A DNA stretch of 64,000 bases, from positions 16,362 through 80,361 of the forward strand of contig CAZWDO010000008.1 of assembly GCA_964632485.1 (NCBI GenBank), written 5' to 3'. The DNA comes from CAZWDO01 sp964632485 [NCBI: uncultured bacterium] (GTDB lineage Bacteria; JAGOEH01). Shown in pieces: positions 1 through 7,929 of this stretch. Made by a program: the position numbers and the translations under genes. The notes under the pieces are model-generated. The model saw only the letters and a program-made list of their open reading frames with translations. It was not told where the DNA came from and made no database searches. How positions within the stretch are numbered: position 1 is the stretch's first letter; each line of letters begins with the position of its first letter.

Positions 1-414
1 GCGCAAACTCGGCCGATGCGGACAGAAGAAGCGCTGACGCCGGTTATCGGCGCTGAAATTGATTCGCTCGAACGTAACCGGTATGGCCTGTTTCCCGATA
101 TTCAGTGTTTTAAAAAGGCGGTTTTTTATCGCTTGAAGGATGGCCGCTACGAAGTTGAGTATTATTTTTTGAATTCGGCGGGGGAGATGGAAAACCGGCG
201 AAGCCTGATGGACGAGGAATCACTTGAACAAACACGCCGCCATATCGCCCTGGGAGATCGGTATCTGGACTTGACACATGATACCCGGAGGGATAGCGTT
301 CAGGAACCGCGGACGATATATAAACTGGGTCTGCGTTATGCCTTTCGCAACCAGTATCAAACCGCATTAATGCTATTTCGTGATTTATCGGCTGAATTTT
401 CGGAAAGTGAATAG
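1..414 (+). CDS. N-terminal part of an interrupted TPR/membrane protein (5' end outside window)
   Basis: The reading frame is open from base 1, so the true start lies upstream of the window and the ATG at 16 is probably internal. The visible 137 residues end in a helix pair of tetratricopeptide character (pattern Y..AL.LF.DL...FSESE), then a TAG at 412-414. The same frame stays open directly behind the TAG (AAESREWIPRIQ...) and runs into the multi-membrane protein that ends at 1323. The residues on both sides of the stop together complete a TPR helix, so I infer that the two parts were one gene. The family is not named here; a TPR domain followed by glycine-rich hydrophobic segments suggests an envelope protein. 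It may be a pseudogene, a read-through gene or a sequencing error. Confidence 0.6.
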   Translation, partial: AQTRPMRTEEALTPVIGAEIDSLERNRYGLFPDIQCFKKAVFYRLKDGRYEVEYYFLNSAGEMENRRSLMDEESLEQTRRHIALGDRYLDLTHDTRRDSVQEPRTIYKLGLRYAFRNQYQTALMLFRDLSAEFSESE

Positions 415-474
415 GCGGCCGAATCGCGTGAATGGATTCCCCGGATTCAGGGTCTGCAAAAAAGCCGGCGGGGA

Positions 475-1323
475 TTGTTCAAATCCGGCGCCTTGCGGGA
501 CCAACGCGGTCGGACTGAACTGCTGATTTTCAGCGGGTATTATGGATTGTGGCTCGGTATTGCCACCCCGGTCGCCCTGGATGCGACTTTGCCTCAGGGT
601 GTAGCCCTGGGATTGCTGCTGGGAGCGCCGGTTTCATTTGTTGCTGCCCGGCAATTGACCCGGGAAGCCGAAATGAGCAGGGGGCGTTCCATTATTATTC
701 TTTTGGGAGGGTATTGGGGAACCTGGCAGGGGATTGGATGGTCAATCGTCGCCAAACAGGAAGCCCGCTTTGCAGTGGGGATGGGTGAATTGCTGGGATT
801 GGCCGGTGTGGGTTTGAGTAGCCTGTTGACGCGTGATCGGGTACCCTCGGAAGGCCATGCCGCTCTCACCAGCGCCGGTTTGGAATGGGGCGCCTGGTTT
901 GGTGTGATCGGAGCGATTCTCGCTAAAGACGATTCTGAAGATAAAAATATGCTGCGGGATATGTTGATTGGCAGTAATCTCACGATTTTGGCCAATAGCT
1001 GGTTTTTCCGCCATACTCAAATGAGTCAAACGCGGGTCAGACTGATCAATCTGGCCGGGGTCGCCGGCGCGATTACCGGTTTCGGAGTGGACTTGCTATT
1101 CGAAATTTCTGATCTCCGTACGGTTTTTTCTATCGCCGGGACCGCCAGTGTTCTTGGATTGCTGGCCGGTAAGCGCTGGACCCGGAATTTTGACGCTCCC
1201 GAAGCGGTGGCGCGTATTTCGGCGGCGCGTAAAATTGAACTGAGCCCCATGATCACCCTGCGATATGCGCGGAATACCGGAACAGACCCTACCCCCATGG
1301 CCGGTTTCCAGCTCAGTTTCTGA
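475..1323 (+). CDS. C-terminal membrane part of the interrupted TPR/membrane protein
   Basis: The 282-residue frame opens with a TTG at 475 that has no Shine-Dalgarno site, and it is in frame with the preceding segment after the TAG at 412-414. The protein has about six hydrophobic glycine-rich segments with a recurring pattern (GYYGLWLGIA near residue 22, GGYWGTWQGIGW near 78, LEWGAWFGVIGAI near 135), which looks like an internal repeat of membrane hairpins. The last ~40 residues are more polar and could close a barrel or extend outside. I do not recognise a named family or function. As the start is weak and the frame continues upstream, I read this as the second half of one broken or recoded gene rather than an independent protein. 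Confidence 0.55.
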   Translation: MFKSGALRDQRGRTELLIFSGYYGLWLGIATPVALDATLPQGVALGLLLGAPVSFVAARQLTREAEMSRGRSIIILLGGYWGTWQGIGWSIVAKQEARFAVGMGELLGLAGVGLSSLLTRDRVPSEGHAALTSAGLEWGAWFGVIGAILAKDDSEDKNMLRDMLIGSNLTILANSWFFRHTQMSQTRVRLINLAGVAGAITGFGVDLLFEISDLRTVFSIAGTASVLGLLAGKRWTRNFDAPEAVARISAARKIELSPMITLRYARNTGTDPTPMAGFQLSF

Positions 1324-1371
1324 CGGTTTTTGTCCTATTGGGGACTGTTTTTATTAATAAAAAAAAATAAC

Positions 1372-1400
1372 TTGACAAGAGATGCGATTGACCTTATATT
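1372..1400 (+). promoter_or_regulatory. sigma-70 promoter of the YIP1-family gene
   Basis: TTGACA (1372-1377), 17-bp spacer, TATATT (1395-1400), preceded by an A-rich tract. The Shine-Dalgarno site AAGGAGG and the ATG at 1480 follow. Confidence 0.75.
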
Positions 1401-1479
1401 GTCTCTAAAAAGAAACCGGATCATCCGGTTTTCGCAATTTTAACCAGAGTGGACGCTTTAACCCCTGTAAGGAGGCGCT

Positions 1480-2043
1480 ATGGATTTAGTATCACGCGCG
1501 AAACAGATACTGATGGACCCCAAGTCGGAATGGCAGGTTATCAAATCTGAAGAAGCAACGGTCGGTAGTTTATTCACCCAATATGCGGTAATTTTGGCCG
1601 CAATTCCCCCCATTGCCGGTTTAATCGGTAATTCGTTTATGCTGCATTTAGGCATGAATTTTGCCATACAAACCGCTGTGGTTCAATATGTGGTCAACTT
1701 GTTAGGCGTTTATGTCATGGCGTTTATTATCGATATCCTGGCTCCGAATTTTGGGTCCAATAAAGACATGGTAGCCAGTTTGAAAGTTGTTGTGTATGCC
1801 TATACCGCTTCCTGGGTGGGCGGTATTTTAATGATTGTTCCCGCCATCGGTTGGCTGGGTTCTTTAGCCGGAGGTATCTACTCGTTGTATCTGCTGTATT
1901 TAGGCTTGCAAAGCGTTAAAAATACCCCGCAGGATAAACTGATGACTTACACGGTGGTATCCATCATTGCGGCCATCGTTGTTTCCATGGTGATTGGCGG
2001 TATTGTTGCCGCCGTGATTATCCGGCAGGCTTTTTTTATGTAA
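1480..2043 (+). CDS. YIP1-family integral membrane protein
   Basis: This 187-residue protein begins with a short amphipathic stretch (LVSRAKQILMDPKSEW) followed by about five hydrophobic helices, the layout of the bacterial Yip1-domain family (PF04893), where a 'PkeeW' element precedes the first membrane span. The helices lie at roughly residues 30-55, 65-90, 105-130, 133-150 and 158-182. The start ATG sits behind a strong AAGGAGG site, and a clean sigma-70 promoter lies about 80 bp upstream, so it is probably transcribed alone. Bacterial Yip1-like proteins have no firm biochemical role; a part in membrane organisation is only a guess from the eukaryotic name. Confidence 0.75.
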   Translation: MDLVSRAKQILMDPKSEWQVIKSEEATVGSLFTQYAVILAAIPPIAGLIGNSFMLHLGMNFAIQTAVVQYVVNLLGVYVMAFIIDILAPNFGSNKDMVASLKVVVYAYTASWVGGILMIVPAIGWLGSLAGGIYSLYLLYLGLQSVKNTPQDKLMTYTVVSIIAAIVVSMVIGGIVAAVIIRQAFFM

Positions 2044-2225
2044 ATGATGGAGTAGGTTTTTTTACAGCTCGCTGACCTTGAACTCTTTTATAAGTAAAAG
2101 ATCGCGGCGCTATTGTTAAAGCGGTTTGAAATGTTCGCATTCAAAAAAAGGAGGGTGCGGGAATTGAAATTAAATCGCCTAATATCAATTGTCATGGTGA
2201 ATCTTTAACCTGAATGGAGAAAAAA

Positions 2226-2753
2226 ATGAAGAAAACCTTGTTCTTGATGTTGATTATCCTGGTTGCCTTAAGCTCGTTGATTTCTGCCAAGGGAATGCAA
2301 GTCGGCGGCGCTATTGGTTTATATCTGCCGACCGGCGATGCCGGAGATGTTTTCGATCCGTCGATTGGACTGAATGGTTTATTTTTGTATGACTGGAAAG
2401 AAAAGATGCAGTTGGAAGGGCAGATCGGATTTTGGATGCTAAGCAACGGTACCGATTATAAAGGCTTCAGCGCTCGTTACATTCCGATTCTGGCTGGTAT
2501 CCGTTATTTTCAGAGTCCCCAATTGCATTTCGATGGCGGCGCCGGTATTTATGCCTGGTCCTTTGAGTGGGATTTAGCTGATTATGGCTGGGGATTGGGT
2601 AAATATAGCGATTCCGGATCCGATATCGGTATCTATGGCGGCGCCGGCTATTTGCTGAACAATAAAATTGATCTTAATGCCCGTATCCATTTCCCGGATT
2701 TTGATGATTTCTTTTTAGGTGTAACCGTGGGTTATCTTTTCGATATCCAATAG
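2226..2753 (+). CDS. small outer-membrane beta-barrel protein
   Basis: About 175 residues. I chose the ATG at 2226 over the one at 2214 because the bases GGAG at 2216-2219 then form the Shine-Dalgarno site, and because the protein then starts with a standard signal peptide (MKKTLFLMLIILVALSSLISA). The mature part alternates aromatic, glycine and hydrophobic residues (VGGAIGLYLPTGDAG, GIYGGAGYLL) and ends in an aromatic-rich strand (FLGVTVGYLFDIQ), as in eight-stranded OmpA/OmpX-type barrels. The function is unknown. A terminator hairpin lies about 90 bp downstream, so it is a single-gene unit. Confidence 0.7.
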   Translation: MKKTLFLMLIILVALSSLISAKGMQVGGAIGLYLPTGDAGDVFDPSIGLNGLFLYDWKEKMQLEGQIGFWMLSNGTDYKGFSARYIPILAGIRYFQSPQLHFDGGAGIYAWSFEWDLADYGWGLGKYSDSGSDIGIYGGAGYLLNNKIDLNARIHFPDFDDFFLGVTVGYLFDIQ

Positions 2754-2844
2754 GTTCATTTTCCGTTTCTGTCGGCTTGTTTTGTCAGGTGAAGCGGACA
2801 TACAGGATTCGTCCCTGTCATAAACCGGTTCACCGCGTATCTGA

Positions 2845-2882
2845 AGACGCTCGAAAAAAAAATTTCGGGCGTCTTTTTTTTT
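2845..2882 (+). terminator. rho-independent terminator after the outer-membrane protein gene
   Basis: Arms AGACGCTCGAAA and TTTCGGGCGTCT enclose an A-rich loop and are followed by a run of at least nine T. It separates the 2226-2753 gene from the Cas6-like gene. Confidence 0.8.
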
Positions 2883-2883
2883 C

Positions 2884-2911
2884 TTGATTTTTTTTAAATT
2901 CCGATTATATA
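2884..2911 (+). promoter_or_regulatory. probable promoter of the Cas6-like gene
   Basis: TTGATT (2884-2889), 16-bp spacer, TATATA (2906-2911), directly behind the terminator T-run. The site is weaker than the other promoters in the window. Confidence 0.5.
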
Positions 2912-2976
2912 TTGATTGATGAATTGATGAGATTTTTCAGGCTCGGTTGAATCAGCATTCAGAAGGAGATCGCAAT

Positions 2977-3945
2977 ATGGGAGAAAATTTTCAGGATTCT
3001 CTGAATAAGCTTTATTTTTCGCAATTTATTATAACCTATTTACCGCATAGCGAGTTGCAACTGCCGGTTTTGAAAGAAAATATTTTCAGGGGCCAGTTCG
3101 GCAGCCATTTGCGAACTCTTTTTTGCGTGTTTCATTCCCCCCGGCCTTGCAAGGATTGTATTGTACGATTTAATTGCGTGTATGCCCGACTGTTCGAAAC
3201 ATTCCCTAATTTTCATCAAAACAGCGCCTATAGTCTTGAAAAAGCCCCCCATCCCTATGTTTTTTCTATGGTTGACCCCCATAAGCGGCTGTTTAAAAAA
3301 AATGAACCGATCGAAGTACTCATGACGATCATCGGCAGCGCCTTGGAATATATTCCTTATTTTATCCTGGCTCTGGAGAATATGGGGAAAAGCGGAATCG
3401 GAAAATTTCGCATTGAGATGGATCTGAAGCGGATCGTCAGCGGGCAGAACGTTGTCTATAACGGCGATCATCAGCATATCGTCCAAAAATTTGAACAAAT
3501 CGGGGCTAATTACTGGTCCGGCGCAAATGACACCCCCGTCAGTCAACTGGAACTTGAGCTGCTGACGCCGCTGAGGATTGAACGTCTGGGCAAAATCGCC
3601 GAAACCATTGACTTCGAACTGCTCATGCGCAATGTCTATCGCCGTCTCTATCTGCTTTCAGCGTTTTTTTGCGGTGGACCTCATCACCCGGATATGACCG
3701 ATGCGTTAACGGGTCTTGATCGTGTTAAGGTTGGGGTTCATGATGTAGAATGGCAAAAAATTGAACGGTATTCCGGCCGACAACATGCGACGATGAATAT
3801 GTCGGGTTTGCTGGGACGCATCGTGTATCAGGGCGAACTGGATGCCTACCGTTCGGCGCTGCTTGCCGCCGAATACCTGCATATTGGTAAATGGACTACC
3901 TTCGGACTCGGTAAATTCAAACTCCGCTTTAATCATTTCTCATAA
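2977..3945 (+). CDS. cas6: Cas6-like CRISPR RNA-processing endoribonuclease (RAMP superfamily), solitary
   Basis: Cas6 proteins cleave precursor CRISPR RNA inside the repeat. The 322 residues starting from the ATG at 2977 (AAGGAG at 2963-2968; the TTG at 2947 has no such site) match the Cas6 C-terminal domain layout: LTP near residue 190, the segment from WQKIERYSGRQ through MSGLLGRIVYQG, then HIGKWTTFGLGKF at 302-314, the glycine-rich loop that marks this family. The N-terminal half carries FRGQFGSHLR followed by a cysteine cluster (C-x2-C-x5-C, PCKDCIVRFNC) and YARLFE, also usual for this Cas6 type. No repeat array and no other cas gene lies in the window, so either it acts on a distant array or it has another RNA target. 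Its 3' end overlaps an antisense gene remnant by 17 bp. Confidence 0.85.
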   Translation: MGENFQDSLNKLYFSQFIITYLPHSELQLPVLKENIFRGQFGSHLRTLFCVFHSPRPCKDCIVRFNCVYARLFETFPNFHQNSAYSLEKAPHPYVFSMVDPHKRLFKKNEPIEVLMTIIGSALEYIPYFILALENMGKSGIGKFRIEMDLKRIVSGQNVVYNGDHQHIVQKFEQIGANYWSGANDTPVSQLELELLTPLRIERLGKIAETIDFELLMRNVYRRLYLLSAFFCGGPHHPDMTDALTGLDRVKVGVHDVEWQKIERYSGRQHATMNMSGLLGRIVYQGELDAYRSALLAAEYLHIGKWTTFGLGKFKLRFNHFS

Positions 3946-4282
3946 ACGATTTGGGAATAATGGGCATATCGATCGGAGTCTCTATAATGTTCCCTTTTTT
4001 ACTCCGGACAACAGCTTGAAAATATTCAGGGGACCAGACCCTGCTGATGTAAATCTTGTTTGCCAAAACAGTTCCGCCATGGTTGCTGAAATATTCAGTA
4101 TTGTACCCGATGCCGTTCGTACTGCCCTGAGTGGACCTGAAAAATAGTTCAAAAGTGAGTCCGCAACAATAGCAACTTTTGCTTCCATCCGGATTCGCCC
4201 GGGCAATCCGTTCTCCCTTGTAATAGAGATCGCGGGCTTACATTGAAAAAGATTTTAAAATTCGTGAAGTAATTGCTTTCAT
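3929..4282 (-). pseudogene. antisense gene remnant with in-frame TAA, family not recognised
   Basis: On the minus strand an ATG at 4282 stands behind GGGAGG, reads 14 codons (MKAITSRILKSFSM) and meets TAA at 4240-4238. The same frame then stays open for 102 codons to a TAA at 3931-3929. This part reads like real protein: ARDLYYKGERIARANPDG, then a cysteine cluster SCYCCGLTFELFF, and later NHGGTVLANKIYISRVW. It has no usable start of its own. I infer a gene broken by one nonsense codon, or a decayed fragment. I cannot name the family. It is convergent with the Cas6-like gene, and its start side faces the promoter of the gene at 4377. Confidence 0.4.
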
Positions 4283-4314
4283 CCTCCCTGATTTTTACTC
4301 TCATAAAAATATAG

Positions 4315-4342
4315 TTGACAACATGGAAAAATCATCTATATT
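4315..4342 (+). promoter_or_regulatory. sigma-70 promoter of the BNR-repeat secreted protein
   Basis: TTGACA (4315-4320), 16-bp spacer, TATATT (4337-4342). The start codon with GGAGG follows 35 bp downstream. Confidence 0.7.
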
Positions 4343-4376
4343 GAAATTAGAACCTGTTTTTTAACGGAGGTAAGCT

Positions 4377-7300
4377 ATGCGATATTTTTATTTTTCCTTG
4401 GTTTTCATTATAATAGTTGCGATTAGTTCTATTTTTGCCCAGAATACCCGTCAATTTTTGTTTTCGGATGATTTTGATGATGGATATGATGATCGTTGGG
4501 ATCTGGAACAACCCTGGTGGTCGATAATGCGCGATGGGTCATATATTCTCAAGGGTGAAGGATCCGATCATTCGGCGATTCCCTATATTTCCATCCTGAA
4601 AAATTATTCGCTCTCATTTAAACTGAACCTCAAGTCGGGTGGAATGAAGTTGAAATTTCATACGCGTTCTTTTTATGAATCGGAGTCTGAAGGATTTTAT
4701 TATCAATTGGCTATCACCAACAATCAAATTGAATTAAGTAAATCAGGGGAATCTATATCCAGTCAACTTTGTCAAATCCCCTCCAATACATGGATGCAAT
4801 TTATTTTAAATTGTATGGACAGCACATTTGAAGTTATGATTGACAGCAATCGGGTATTTATTTATACTGATAAAGAAGAACCTTATCGTTATGGACGTTT
4901 TATGTTTTCTCTGATGAATGAATCCCTGGTTGAAATTGATGATATTCTGGTGTATGGGGAAGCTCCCGGGCAGAATACAAGCCAGTGGATTCGAACAGGA
5001 GGCCCCAGTGGGGGATTGGGTTACGATGTACGCATCAGCCCCATGGATAGAAATGTAATATTTGTTACCGATGATCCCAGCGGAGTAAATAAAAGCGTGG
5101 ATGGTGGCCTGACCTGGAAGCCTCAGAACACGGGAATAATTGGAGAAACCAATGTAACGGGGGGTATGCCGATTTTTTCCCTGACAATCGATCCCAATAA
5201 TCCCAACATTATCTGGGCTGGGTTTAAAGATAAGCTGGGTTTATTTAAATCAGAAAACAATGGTGAATCATGGGTAAAAAAGGTGAATGGGATTGCCTTG
5301 GAAACGACGTCCGATTTGACGATCCGGGGAATCGGCATACATCCCTTCTGCTCTGATACACTGTTTGTTGGCTGTGAGTTGGGTACGGGGAATGCCGAAT
5401 TTGATAAAAGTCGTGGCTTGATTTTCCGTAGCTACGATCAGGGGGAAAATTGGGAAAAAGTTTGGGATGGCAGCGCGTTGGCGCGGTTTGTGTTGTTCGA
5501 TCACCATAATCCTCGAACGGTTTATGCTTCCACTGGCATCTTCGATCGGAACCCCGAGCCGGAAGATTCTCTGGGAGTGGGGTTGCTGAAAAGTATTGAC
5601 GGCGGAGATACCTGGTTCAGGATCAATCATGGAATTATCAATCTGTTTACTGGTTATTTAGTAATCCACCCGATTGACCCGAATATTTTGTATGCAGCGT
5701 CAGGGGGGCAAAACGATTGGCTAAAAAAGCGCTACAATTTAGAACATGATGCCGCCGGAGGAATTTTTCGCACAACGAATGGCGGCGCATCATGGGATAC
5801 TCTGCTATTGGGGTATGAATTCACCGTAGTGGATTGCGCCCCCTCTAATCCCAATATTATTTATGCCGGTTGCTCCCAGGCGATTTTTCGTAGCGATGAC
5901 AATGGGCAAACCTGGAATAAATTTTATACCATAGAGATGAGCGATGGGCGAACCGGCTGGGGACCTCCCGGAATTCGAGCTGGAAATCCGATTGGTATCG
6001 CCATTGATCCTGATGACCCGATGCGGATTTTTATCAATAATTATCAAGGCGGAAATTTTTTAAGCGCAAACGGGGGATTGACCTGGGTCAATTCAAGTAA
6101 AGGATATGCGGGAGTAGCAACCTATGATCTCGCGATCGACCCAGTCAACCCGGCCAATATCTACTGGGTCGGTCGGGGAAGTCCCTGCTACAGCCGCAAC
6201 GGCGGCGAAGATTGGTATGGAATGGCATATCCTCCGGTATTCGATGTCGAATGGATGTTGGTCCGAGTCAATCCACATAATCCGGACGAAATCATCATGT
6301 CCAATCAGGGCGGTATCATTTATCAGAGCCATGATAGGGGCGGGAATTGGGAAGTTTCCCTGGAAAGGCGCGGAGCCGGATTTACAGCTCTGGCCTTTGC
6401 GCCATCGGCGCCTGGGATTATCTATGCCGGACTTTATAAACAAGGCGATCTGGATTTTGGATTTTTTAAAACAATCGACGGGGGGGATTCCTGGAGGCAA
6501 ATACTGACGGTTCCGGATGCTCTTCAATCGATTCTCTACCTTGAAGTATCGCCTACGCATGCCGATAGTGTATGGGCCGCCACGCGGGGAGACGGTATCT
6601 GGTTCAGTTCAGACGGCGGCGAGACCTGGCAGGCTAAAAATTCCGGACTGGGTGGTTCCTATGTGGCTTGCTTAGCCATTGATCCAGCCAATTCCCAAAT
6701 CCTTTACGCCGGACTCGGGGAAGGCATGGGAATCTATAAAAGCGTCAATAGCGGTAATAGTTGGAAGGGAGTTAATACAACCCTTAATCTGAAATGCCCA
6801 TCCTATCTTTCTCCCATCGGCCAACACCGGGGATTTTCCCTGGCTAAACCTCCCGCTACACCCATTAGCGCGCTCAAACATCAGCGTAAAACCTATAATC
6901 CCGGAACTCCCTGGACCCATATTTCCAGTATTGCGATTAATCCGGTCAATTCCAATGAAATCTATGCTTCCGATTACGAGGGAGGTGTCTGGGTCAGTCT
7001 GGACGGGGGTGAGAACTGGCAACAAAATACTTTAGGTCTGAATAATCATCGGGTGGAAAAATTAGCCATCTCTGGAGATGGGAATATTCTCTACGCTGGC
7101 ACTATCGGTTCGGGTGTGTTCCGTTTGACGAAATCCAATATCCCACCGGAAATTCTTTCGCTCACTCCCGCAAAAGACAGCCTTGTACAAGTACTTAAAA
7201 ACGATACTCTCGTATTGGCTGTGGATGCTTATGATCTCAACGGCGATATGCTTGATTTTTTTTGGAGGTTTAATCAAAATCCACTGTCCGATACAACTTC

Positions 7301-7742
7301 ATTTCTTTACCTATATACGGAAAATTATAACGCAGGAACGCATGAAGTAAAAGTCGGAATTACTGATAGGACCGATACTGTTTATGCGGACTGGCAAGTG
7401 AAAATTGAAGATCCCGCCGCGATTCGCCAGATACCCGGGGACTTTGGAGCGGAATATGTAGTTTTCCCGGCTTCGCCCAATCCATTCGATAAATTCACTC
7501 AGCTTAGCTTTCATAACAACTCTCCGGTTGTGGTTACGGTAGAAATTTTTAATATTTTGGGCGAGAAAGTCTATGAAAGAGTATACCCACTTCTAAACGT
7601 TGGATATCATTATTTTATTTGGGATGGAAAGAATATGCGAGGGATTCCGGTTGGTAGCGGCATTTATATGTGTCGGTTTCAGTTTGCATCAAATGATCGT
7701 TTGCGAGAGATTCGCTCGCAAAAAATTTCCCTGTTCCGCTGA
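4377..7742 (+). CDS. secreted BNR/sortilin-type repeat protein with T9SS sorting domain
   Basis: The 1121-residue protein has a signal peptide (residues 1-21, ending IFAQ), a LamG/concanavalin-like module around 25-195 (FSDDFDDGYDDRW...), then at least twelve BNR-type repeats. Each has an Asp-box-like element such as SVDGGLTW, SIDGGDTW, TTNGGASW, SSDGGETW or SLDGGENW, alternating with IDP.NP.I.YAG turns, as in seven- or ten-bladed propellers of the sortilin/Ycf48/GH74 style. An Ig-like stretch and a T9SS type A domain follow (ASPNPFDKF near 1037, ending KISLFR). It is probably exported and surface-anchored or released. A glycosidase (GH74-like xyloglucanase) or a binding role are both possible, and I see no decisive catalytic motif. 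It is transcribed alone from its own promoter and converges on the next gene. Confidence 0.75.
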   Translation: MRYFYFSLVFIIIVAISSIFAQNTRQFLFSDDFDDGYDDRWDLEQPWWSIMRDGSYILKGEGSDHSAIPYISILKNYSLSFKLNLKSGGMKLKFHTRSFYESESEGFYYQLAITNNQIELSKSGESISSQLCQIPSNTWMQFILNCMDSTFEVMIDSNRVFIYTDKEEPYRYGRFMFSLMNESLVEIDDILVYGEAPGQNTSQWIRTGGPSGGLGYDVRISPMDRNVIFVTDDPSGVNKSVDGGLTWKPQNTGIIGETNVTGGMPIFSLTIDPNNPNIIWAGFKDKLGLFKSENNGESWVKKVNGIALETTSDLTIRGIGIHPFCSDTLFVGCELGTGNAEFDKSRGLIFRSYDQGENWEKVWDGSALARFVLFDHHNPRTVYASTGIFDRNPEPEDSLGVGLLKSIDGGDTWFRINHGIINLFTGYLVIHPIDPNILYAASGGQNDWLKKRYNLEHDAAGGIFRTTNGGASWDTLLLGYEFTVVDCAPSNPNIIYAGCSQAIFRSDDNGQTWNKFYTIEMSDGRTGWGPPGIRAGNPIGIAIDPDDPMRIFINNYQGGNFLSANGGLTWVNSSKGYAGVATYDLAIDPVNPANIYWVGRGSPCYSRNGGEDWYGMAYPPVFDVEWMLVRVNPHNPDEIIMSNQGGIIYQSHDRGGNWEVSLERRGAGFTALAFAPSAPGIIYAGLYKQGDLDFGFFKTIDGGDSWRQILTVPDALQSILYLEVSPTHADSVWAATRGDGIWFSSDGGETWQAKNSGLGGSYVACLAIDPANSQILYAGLGEGMGIYKSVNSGNSWKGVNTTLNLKCPSYLSPIGQHRGFSLAKPPATPISALKHQRKTYNPGTPWTHISSIAINPVNSNEIYASDYEGGVWVSLDGGENWQQNTLGLNNHRVEKLAISGDGNILYAGTIGSGVFRLTKSNIPPEILSLTPAKDSLVQVLKNDTLVLAVDAYDLNGDMLDFFWRFNQNPLSDTTSFLYLYTENYNAGTHEVKVGITDRTDTVYADWQVKIEDPAAIRQIPGDFGAEYVVFPASPNPFDKFTQLSFHNNSPVVVTVEIFNILGEKVYERVYPLLNVGYHYFIWDGKNMRGIPVGSGIYMCRFQFASNDRLREIRSQKISLFR

Positions 7743-7929
7743 TTCAAGGGGCGGAGAGAGGCACAAAATATTTTTATCCATTAATTTTTTGTTAGCCTTC
7801 CCATTGAGCAGCTAAAATATTCGCAATTGCGCGCTTGCCAATATTTATTTGATTTCAAGTAAAAAATGCTATTAGGTGTTCCATACTAAAAATGGATACT
7901 ACGAAAAATTTTTGGGTGATTTGAATCTC

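Noticed and set aside
2947-2976. Upstream TTG start for the Cas6-like gene
   Set aside because: No ribosome site in front of it, while the ATG at 2977 has AAGGAG at the right distance.
3842-4147. A 101-codon plus-strand frame overlapping the end of the Cas6-like gene
   Set aside because: No ribosome site, overlaps the real gene in another frame, and its composition is not protein-like; the antisense frame is more convincing there.
3946-4376. Possible CRISPR array next to the Cas6-like gene
   Set aside because: No direct repeats of 20-40 bases with regular spacing were found in this or other gaps of the window.
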